From Vampirovibrionales bacterium (lineage in GTDB: Bacteria; Cyanobacteriota; Vampirovibrionia; Vampirovibrionales; JAJTHC01): a stretch of DNA of 11,416 bases. Position numbers and translations under genes: made by a program. Below are positions 6,634 to 11,416 of this stretch, piece after piece (the stretch's first letter is position 1; each line of letters starts with the position of its first letter). The DNA is taken from positions 1 to 11,416 of the forward strand of contig JAJTHC010000100.1 of assembly GCA_021299615.1 (NCBI GenBank), written 5' to 3'. Below the pieces are notes generated by a model. It had not been told where the DNA came from. It worked only from the letters and a program-made list of their open reading frames with translations, and did no database searches.

Positions 6634-7812
6634 ATGCAACTACAATTTAAATTCATAAACATCCCTAATAAATCTCAGCGAATTGGACAAAAACCAAGTG
6701 AAATACCTGAAGGAAGATCAGAAAAAACAATAGCAACAAAGAAAACAGAACCAAAACTTAACAAAAGTCAGATTGATGCACTGATATTAAAATGTATTAA
6801 AGATATGAGCTCTGTGATCGATTCACTTGCCTTTCGTTACGCTCCCAAGAGCCGAGAGGCAAGAGAAGATTTAAAAGCGGAAGCCCATTATATTATAGCT
6901 GAAGCTTTGAGAAAGGATGAGATTCGGATTGGATTGAGCAATACAAATGGTGATTTAAAGCGTGACTTTGTGGGCCAGCATATAAAACATCGCATCATAA
7001 GTTACGTTAAAAAGCATTTAGTCATCTCGCCGACGACTAGAGATCTTGACATAAAAGAAACCTTAAGCAGACTACAAAAGTCCAACCCTCGCAAAACGAT
7101 TACGGCAGAGCAAATTGTGGAAGAGATTAACCAAAATCCAGATCTAGAAAGAATTCGTCTAAGCACGGTTCAGAAATATTTAGGTAATATTGAAATCACT
7201 CTTGGGCATCTTTCAATAGATGCACCTACATATTATTCAGAAGGCGAGCCTTCTTCTATACTAGATTCATTAGAAGCTCCGACTTTGAAAAATCCGCCTC
7301 ACTCCTTTGATCTAGATGATGAAACATATGCCCGAATGAAGGAATTATATGATACCGTTATTGAAAATAATCCTAATCTTTTTGGTGATGAAATAAATAA
7401 GAAGCCTAAGAAAATAGCTAAAGTAAATGCCTCCCAAACCGAAGCCGCCTTGAATGATTTAAAGATTTTTGAAAATTTTCTCTATTCTTACTTGATGCGA
7501 AATTTACCTTTAGAGCTTAAAGGTACTGGTTCGTCGAGAGAAGATATTGATCTAGATCTTGCAAAAGAGGGACTTAAGGTTCGAGCCTTCAGCGATTATA
7601 TAGAGAAAAAAGCAGTGGAAGCACATTTTAAGGCTATGATAAAAGAATATGATATAAAAGTTAATGCAAGAAATATTCAAGCATTTATTTTAAATAAAAT
7701 ATACGGGATCAGTCAAACTGATGTGGCAGAACTATTAGGTTTTTCCCGTGGACAATATGTAAGTGATGTTATTGCTAAATTAGTAGATAAAATAAAAGTA
7801 TCTGGTTTATAG
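6634..7812 (+). CDS. Divergent sigma-70-like RNA polymerase sigma factor
   Basis: The 392-residue product reads like a sigma-70-family protein with regions 2, 3 and 4. Residues about 47-140 resemble region 2 (helical, with VGQHIKHRIISYVKKHL at 113-129). Residues 138-185 resemble region 3, with an ITAEQIVEEIN helix. SIDAPTYYSEGEPSSILDSLE (from 194) closely parallels the region 3.2 finger (SLDAP...DLI) that reaches into the polymerase active site. A 140-residue Lys/Glu-rich stretch follows, longer than usual. The end has a region-4-like helix-turn-helix, ISQTDVAELLGFSRGQYVSDVI (from 359). The start is well supported: AAAGGAA lies 5-6 bases before the ATG. The gene looks more AT-rich than the TPR and csaB genes to its right and uses many AGA and ATA codons, which fits transfer. 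It is enclosed by inverted repeats. Target promoters are unknown. A DNA-binding element protein that merely borrowed sigma domains is the main alternative. Confidence 0.85.
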   Translation: MQLQFKFINIPNKSQRIGQKPSEIPEGRSEKTIATKKTEPKLNKSQIDALILKCIKDMSSVIDSLAFRYAPKSREAREDLKAEAHYIIAEALRKDEIRIGLSNTNGDLKRDFVGQHIKHRIISYVKKHLVISPTTRDLDIKETLSRLQKSNPRKTITAEQIVEEINQNPDLERIRLSTVQKYLGNIEITLGHLSIDAPTYYSEGEPSSILDSLEAPTLKNPPHSFDLDDETYARMKELYDTVIENNPNLFGDEINKKPKKIAKVNASQTEAALNDLKIFENFLYSYLMRNLPLELKGTGSSREDIDLDLAKEGLKVRAFSDYIEKKAVEAHFKAMIKEYDIKVNARNIQAFILNKIYGISQTDVAELLGFSRGQYVSDVIAKLVDKIKVSGL

Positions 7813-7822
7813 CCAAGTTTAG

Positions 7823-7955
7823 ATTTTCCTGTACAGTGTGTATACGTTGTCGCTACGATTATTTTGTTCTTTATGTAGGTCTGTCTACACGCCCTCACAA
7901 AATAATCTAGGCTCCTAGAATAGCCTAAGTACAGAAAACTCTTTAAAACACTATA
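7823..7955 (+). repeat. Family-1 repeat, copy B (right inverted arm of the sigma cassette)
   Basis: This copy starts about 10 bases after the stop codon of the sigma-like gene. Inner arms GATTATTTTGT (7857-7867) and ACAAAATAATC (7897-7907) pair perfectly, and CTAGGCTCCTAG (7907-7918) follows. It is nearly identical to copy A and inverted relative to copy C. It ends in TTAAAACACTATA (7943-7955). Lying between converging genes, the folded element could also help end both transcripts, although no T-run follows. Confidence 0.9.
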
Positions 7956-7993
7956 TCTTGCTTGAAACTCTTTTTCTATCTAGGGTAAGCCTT

Positions 7994-8896
7994 CTACCGA
8001 ACCGAACGAAGCTCTTCAAGGCGTTCTTGCACGGTTTGGGCATGACCGCCAGAAGGTTGCAAGTGTAAATAACGATGATACCCTAGTATCGCATGGGCAG
8101 GCTGACCTGCCATGTCTTGAGCAATCGCCAAACCCAAGATGGCTCGTGAGAAGTTGGGCATGAGCCTCAACACATGACGAAACCCCGCAATGGCTTGTTC
8201 GTATTCATTCAAGTTCATGTAGCATCCTGCACGGTTGTTTAGGGCAGGCAAGTGCTTCGCATCTTTCGCCACAAGCGTGTCATACACGGCAATGGCATCG
8301 GCATAGCGTTCTTGGTGTTCAAGGGCAACCGCATAAGCGAAGTAGTCGCTTTCACTCGCTTCAAATAGGCTGATGAATCGCTGAAAATAGTGAACCGCCT
8401 TGTCCCACACTCGCAGGGTTTCGCTCAAGTTTGCCAAAGGCTTTAACACGCTTGCGTTAAAGGGATCCAAACGCAAGACTTCTTGAAAGGCATCAAAGGC
8501 AAGTTCGTGGACGTCTAAAGCGTGATACGCCTGCCCCAAGGCGTGCCACGCCGCCACCGACTTCGGATTCAAATCTACTGCTTCACTCAAATACGGGATC
8601 GCCTCATTCCATTGCAAGGCTTGCATGAAGCCCTTGCCTGTTTGCAACGCCTGTGTAGACGCTTCCAATCGTTGAGGGCTGGGGCGTTGTGCATCGTGAT
8701 GTTCCGATTTTTTAGGTGTAATACGTGCAGGGTGCTTGCGATGCGTGATGCGTTGCTTGAGTCCACGTCGTATAGGCGTAACGGTCACATCATGGCGGGT
8801 GTCTTCTTGCGGGAAGCGAGGTTCTTTATAGAGGGGTTCGGTGTTAGGCTGTTGTGTCATGGTGTGGATTCTCTTTCGCTCTGTCGGGTTCTTCAT
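7994..8896 (-). CDS. TPR-repeat protein
   Basis: The product (up to 300 residues) has a basic, disordered N-terminus (Arg/Lys/His-rich at about 43-63), then about six tetratricopeptide repeats. Approximate bounds are 82-112, 113-146, 147-180, 184-214, 216-248 and 250-283. Typical TPR positions are visible, such as W-x2-A-x2-Y, A-x3-L-G-x2-Y and L-x-P-N at repeat ends. TPR arrays are scaffolds for protein binding, and no enzyme domain is attached. There is no signal peptide or membrane segment, so it is probably cytoplasmic. The start is uncertain: the ATG at 8896 has no Shine-Dalgarno, whereas M13 (ATG at 8860-8858) follows a weak AAAGAGAA and gives a protein starting MTQQPN. The gene stands alone, facing the sigma cassette, and a partner cannot be inferred. 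Confidence 0.88.
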   Translation of the reverse strand: MKNPTERKRIHTMTQQPNTEPLYKEPRFPQEDTRHDVTVTPIRRGLKQRITHRKHPARITPKKSEHHDAQRPSPQRLEASTQALQTGKGFMQALQWNEAIPYLSEAVDLNPKSVAAWHALGQAYHALDVHELAFDAFQEVLRLDPFNASVLKPLANLSETLRVWDKAVHYFQRFISLFEASESDYFAYAVALEHQERYADAIAVYDTLVAKDAKHLPALNNRAGCYMNLNEYEQAIAGFRHVLRLMPNFSRAILGLAIAQDMAGQPAHAILGYHRYLHLQPSGGHAQTVQERLEELRSVR

Positions 8897-9289
8897 GCGT
8901 GTTATGTTGTATCGATTGTCATTATGTGCAAGGGGGGACGTGTAAAAAGGATCTTCTGAAACAGGGGAACGGTCGCAACGTGTCCCTATGTTTAATGGTG
9001 TGTGTAGAAGTCTAGGTTTTATTTTTCTCTCATCACTAAAAAAAGAAGAAGGGGGTAGGGGGGATTGGGTCTTTCATTCTTATTCAATCATATTGGGGAT
9101 CTGCTATGTTATTTAGGTGCTTAAATGTCCCTTGTGCTTAGTAGACTTGGTGTTTCTCTCGTTCGTTTTCTCTCGATTCATATACTCAATATAGAGGATT
9201 TGCCAAAGGCTTTTGAGCATCTAAAGGTTAGCTTTTCTTTGAAGATAAATACGCCCTTGTGTGAGGTTTCATAGTTTTGAAATGGGGAC
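8897..9289. other. Intergenic region without a recognisable gene
   Basis: No convincing reading frame, RNA gene or terminator was seen here. There is a purine-rich tract around 9038-9067 (A-rich then G-rich) and scattered T-rich stretches. It must hold the promoter of the minus-strand TPR gene, but no candidate was clear enough to call. Confidence 0.6.
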
Positions 9290-9314
9290 AAACGATTAAA
9301 TAGCGACAACGAAG
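9290..9314. repeat. Fragment of family-2 repeat
   Basis: AAACGATTAAATAGCG (9290-9305) equals the inner part of the family-2 outer arm. The overlapping GCGACAACGAAG (9303-9314) matches a different part of the complete copy (5046-5057). The two parts meet in an order not seen in the complete element, so this is probably a deletion remnant. It lies upstream of csaB and is inverted relative to the arm at about 10608-10625 downstream of csaB. Confidence 0.55.
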
Positions 9315-9354
9315 GAGTGATTCTTTAAAACAAAAGGGAGTCAGCCTTGTCCTG

Positions 9355-9383
9355 TTGACGAGAGCCTATATCAGGCTTAAACT
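9355..9383 (+). promoter_or_regulatory. Probable csaB promoter with palindrome in the spacer
   Basis: TTGACG (9355-9360) is followed after 17 bases by TAAACT (9378-9383), a fair sigma-70 pair. It would start transcription near 9390, about 30 nt before the favoured start codon at 9419. AGCCT-ATATC-AGGCT (9363-9377) fills the spacer as an inverted repeat. A protein bound there would block polymerase, so it may be an operator. Confidence 0.45.
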
Positions 9384-9403
9384 AATAACTGTGACCTTAG
9401 CAA

Positions 9404-10525
9404 ATGAGTGAGGAAAAAATGACACCCAAACGCTTGATCCTAAATGGATACTACGGCTTCGACAATTTCGGAGACGAACTCATTCTGTTGAGCCTAAGTC
9501 GTTTGTTTCAGCAATACGGTTATGAACTTACCGTGCTTTCAGCGTCGCCAGCTTGCACACGGCAACGCTACGGCTTGGGTGCCGTGCATCGCTATAACCC
9601 CCTTCAAGTCTTTATTACCCTGCTTCGCAGTCATGGCTTCATTAGTGGTGGCGGTGGCTTACTGCAAGACTCTACAGGTCCGAATAGTGTAATTTATTAC
9701 GGTGCTATGATGCTTTTGGCTCGCTTGTTTGGACTTAAAGTAATGCACGCCTTCACCAGTGTCGGCCCTTTAAATGAATCGTTGACACGAAAGCTAGCAG
9801 GTTTTGCCTTAAATGCGTGTGATTTTGTCGTGGTAAGAGATGAAAAAAGTGCCAAGCTTGTCGAAGACTTGACTGGTCAAATACCCATGCTCACAGCGGA
9901 TGCAGTCTGGTTGCTTCCTCCCCTAAATGCCAGCCGTCACAAAACGCCGAATCCCATGCGTGGGCAAGGCGGATCCGTGTGGAAAGTCGCAGTAAGTTTG
10001 CGTCCGCATTATCGTTTTAGTGTGGGGAATCAACAGGCGTTGGCTCAACATTTGGCAAGCGTCTTGACTCAAGCAAGCCAAGGCTTAAATATTGAACTTT
10101 CCTTGGTTTCTTGTGAAGATGCCATGGATGCCCCCTTCCTACTGACTTTTGAAGAACGTCTTCGTCAAGCCTTACCACAAGAGGCTCAAGCCAAAATTAG
10201 GGTAAAACATGTGCCTCAAACCCAAGCCTTGACGACCTTTGCCAGTGTGCATTGGGTGGTAGGCATGCGATACCACGCTTTAGTGGCGGCTTTGCTGAAT
10301 CAAACCGATGTTTATGCCTTAGACTATGACCCCAAGGTGCAGATGTTGGCATCTGATTTAGGTTTGCCTGTTACCGCTGTGGATGCTTTTGAAAAGTCAT
10401 CATCTCAAACCTTTTTTGACGGCTTAGAATATTACAAAGCTCCTAATTTGGCACCCTTAAAACAAGCGGTTGAAGCAGGGTTTTCGGCCCTGCGGATTCT
10501 AATAGAAAGCAGTCCGCGAGAATAG
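9404..10525 (+). CDS. csaB: Polysaccharide pyruvyl transferase CsaB
   Basis: This enzyme transfers a pyruvyl group from phosphoenolpyruvate as a ketal onto a cell-wall-linked polysaccharide. In Bacillus and others the modification lets SLH domains of surface-layer proteins bind. The 373-residue product has the family's landmarks in order: GYYGFDNFGDE (15-25), SGGGGLLQD (81-89), a VVVRDE stretch (142-147), VGMRYHALV (286-294) and YDPKV (308-312). The length is normal for the family and the gene appears intact. The true start is probably the second ATG (9419, MTPKRLILNGYYGF): GAGGA lies 5-6 bases before it, while the ATG at 9404 has none. CsaB proteins usually begin only a few residues before the GYYGF motif. 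It is cytoplasmic and acts before polymer export. No SLH protein or wall-polymer gene lies beside it here. The stop codon's last base is the first base of the family-2 repeat downstream. Confidence 0.93.
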   Translation: MSEEKMTPKRLILNGYYGFDNFGDELILLSLSRLFQQYGYELTVLSASPACTRQRYGLGAVHRYNPLQVFITLLRSHGFISGGGGLLQDSTGPNSVIYYGAMMLLARLFGLKVMHAFTSVGPLNESLTRKLAGFALNACDFVVVRDEKSAKLVEDLTGQIPMLTADAVWLLPPLNASRHKTPNPMRGQGGSVWKVAVSLRPHYRFSVGNQQALAQHLASVLTQASQGLNIELSLVSCEDAMDAPFLLTFEERLRQALPQEAQAKIRVKHVPQTQALTTFASVHWVVGMRYHALVAALLNQTDVYALDYDPKVQMLASDLGLPVTAVDAFEKSSSQTFFDGLEYYKAPNLAPLKQAVEAGFSALRILIESSPRE

Positions 10526-10635
10526 TCGCTCGGGTTCTCGATGTGCTTATGGTCGTCTTTGTAAACCTCACACATCTGCGAGTCTAGGCTCCTAGAATAC
10601 ACCTATACGCTATTCCCTCGTTTAAAGCGTATAAG
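10525..10635 (+). repeat. Family-2 repeat lacking its left outer arm
   Basis: Starting with GTCGCT (10525-10530), the sequence follows the complete copy at 4937-5092 (reverse-complemented) through the inner stem, CTAGGCTCCTAG (10584-10595) and the right arm to GTATAAG (10629-10635). The left arm is absent: similarity begins exactly at the csaB stop codon. Stem bases differ from the other copy at several places while CTCGATGTG/CACACATCTGCGAG pairing, with a small bulge, is kept. Confidence 0.85.
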
Positions 10636-10654
10636 GTCGGCGATTAGCTCATCG

Positions 10655-10685
10655 TTGGGGATTTGGGTTTTATTTGTGCTAGAAT
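10655..10685 (+). promoter_or_regulatory. Possible promoter of the type IIG gene
   Basis: TAGAAT (10680-10685) is a good -10 match placed 28 bases before the ATG at 10713. The only -35 candidate, TTGGGG (10655-10660), has a long 19-base spacer, so the call is weak. Confidence 0.3.
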
Positions 10686-10712
10686 AGTATTCTTGAGAAG
10701 GAATCGATTCAC

Positions 10713-11416
10713 ATGATGCTAAGCCCCCAAGAAATTAAAAGCCGAGCCATACAATTCGGACAAGACTGGAAAAACGAAACCCGAGAACGTGCCGAAAAAG
10801 ACAGCTTTTGGAACGCCTTTTTTAACGTGTTCGGCATTGACCGCCGTAAAAAAGCGGTTTTTGAAAAACAAGCCAAACGCTTCACAAACAAGCAAGGCGG
10901 ATTCGTTGACGTTTTTTGGAAAGGGCAACTACTCGCTGAACATAAAAGTGCAGGCGAAAATCTTGAAAAAGCCTTAACTCAAGCCTACGACTATTTTGAA
11001 ACCATTCCGCAAGATGAATTACCCCGATTCGTGATGGTGAGCGATTTTAAACACATGGTGCTTGAAAATGTCGAAACCCAAGAACGGCATCGCTTTTTAA
11101 CAGAAGACTTGCATCAACACATTCACCTGTTTAACTTTATGACGGGGCGAGAAGTCGTGCGTTATAAAGATGAAGACCCCATTAACATTAAAGCCGCCGG
11201 TCGCCTTGGTGACTTGTCTAAAGCTTTACTGGAAAACGGATACGACGAATACGCCAATAAATTGTTTTTAGTGCGTATCATGTTCCTGTGTTATGCCGAA
11301 GATATTGGTATTTTTGACAAAGACCACTTTCGCTGGTGCTTGGAACAAAAAACCAACGTCGACGGTTCAGATGTAGGAAGTTTTTTGACTCAGCTTTTTC
11401 GTGTGTTGAATACTGC
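10713..11416 (+). CDS. MmeI-like type IIG restriction-modification enzyme, N-terminal part (runs off window)
   Basis: The first 234 codons are present and open to the window edge. The sequence matches the N-terminus of single-chain type IIG enzymes and related class I DNA methyltransferases: FxxxWKxETRERAEKDSFWNxFFxxFGIxRR (15-45), then GFVDVFWKGQLLAEHKSAG (63-81). Asp66, Glu76 and Lys78 form a PD-(D/E)xK nuclease site (D-x9-E-x-K). PRFVMVSDF (104-112) and a helical linker domain with FLVRIMFLCYAEDIGIF (about 186-202) follow. The adenine-methyltransferase motifs (FxGxG, NPPY) and the target-recognition domain would lie beyond the edge; whole proteins of this family are about 900 residues. GAGAAGGA lies about 10 bases before the first ATG, with a second ATG directly after it. 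One such protein both cuts and methylates, so it may defend against phage alone. Confidence 0.88.
   Translation, partial: MMLSPQEIKSRAIQFGQDWKNETRERAEKDSFWNAFFNVFGIDRRKKAVFEKQAKRFTNKQGGFVDVFWKGQLLAEHKSAGENLEKALTQAYDYFETIPQDELPRFVMVSDFKHMVLENVETQERHRFLTEDLHQHIHLFNFMTGREVVRYKDEDPINIKAAGRLGDLSKALLENGYDEYANKLFLVRIMFLCYAEDIGIFDKDHFRWCLEQKTNVDGSDVGSFLTQLFRVLNT

Larger units (their letters stand above)
6425..7955. mobile_element. Putative sigma-factor cassette bounded by about 131-bp inverted repeats
   Basis: A single gene is enclosed almost exactly by inverted copies of family 1. The right copy begins about 10 bases after the stop codon and the left copy ends about 80 bases before the start codon. 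Both outer ends read TATAGTGTTTTAA inwards. If TATA is a duplicated target, the unit would be bounded by GTGTTTTAA ends, but this cannot be proved without an empty site. There is no transposase or recombinase inside, so mobility would need enzymes from elsewhere or an unrecognised role of the enclosed protein. An invertible segment is an alternative reading. Confidence 0.4.

Noticed and set aside
7713..7898. Minus-strand 61-codon frame starting inside repeat copy B
   Set aside because: It overlaps the 3' end of the sigma-like gene and repeat B in antisense, with no ribosome site.
6425..7955. Classical insertion sequence with the 392-aa protein as transposase
   Set aside because: The protein shows no DDE, HUH or serine/tyrosine recombinase motif; it has sigma region 3.2-like and region-4-like segments instead.
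8522..8959. Plus-strand 145-codon open frame
   Set aside because: It is antisense to the TPR gene, whose repeat pattern is unmistakable; the Arg/Cys/Leu-rich content is typical of a shadow.
4..10635. CRISPR array or REP/RAYT system
   Set aside because: Copies are few, more than 100 bp long, kilobases apart and in both orientations, with no short regular spacers. No RAYT transposase is seen.
10709..10977. Short open frames on both strands around 10.7-10.98 kb
   Set aside because: They overlap the clearly conserved N-terminus of the type IIG enzyme in other frames.

Overview
The window is about 11.4 kb of moderately AT-rich bacterial DNA with eight protein-coding genes, one of them cut by the right edge. 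Its intergenic gaps hold an unusual set of nested-palindrome repeats. No rRNA, tRNA, CRISPR array, transposase, integrase or recombinase gene is visible. The taxon cannot be fixed from the sequence. A CsaB-type polysaccharide pyruvyl transferase is typical of Firmicutes, Cyanobacteria and their non-photosynthetic relatives, and Deinococcus-type lineages with SLH-anchored surface layers. A vampirovibrionian/melainabacterial or similar source is a guess only.

Layout from left to right. (1) A copy of repeat family 1 (4-125), then a 180-base gap ending in a strong minus-strand terminator. (2) A two-gene minus-strand operon (4795 down to 306) encoding two large membrane-anchored proteins of unknown family, joined by an ATGA stop/start overlap and preceded by a plausible sigma-70-type promoter. 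(3) A 156-bp family-2 repeat (4937-5092) and a small GC-rich hairpin. (4) A minus-strand gene for a Tyr/Asn/Pro-rich protein with a C-terminal GDPHV-type (DUF1521/vWD-like) domain, predicted to cut itself at Asp-Pro. (5) A sigma-70-like factor gene (6634-7812, plus strand) enclosed by about 131-bp inverted copies of family 1 (6425-6555 and 7823-7955). (6) A minus-strand TPR protein. (7) A roughly 500-base gap with no gene, leading into csaB (plus strand). (8) A family-2 repeat whose first base is the last base of the csaB stop codon. (9) The start of an MmeI-like type IIG restriction-modification gene running off the window.

The most notable signal is the repeat system. Families 1 and 2 have different stem sequences but share the same order of parts: outer inverted arms, a GTCGCT box, a long internal stem, then the near-palindrome CTAGGCTCCTAG. 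Stem sequence differs while pairing is kept, which suggests selection on a folded single strand, either DNA during transposition or recombination, or RNA. The copies bracketing the sigma gene make a compact unit of sigma factor plus inverted repeats. Its left repeat also carries an extended -10 promoter (TGGTATAGT) pointing at the sigma gene, so the repeat would be transcribed as the leader. Whether this is a mobile element, an invertible switch or a self-regulating sigma cassette is open.
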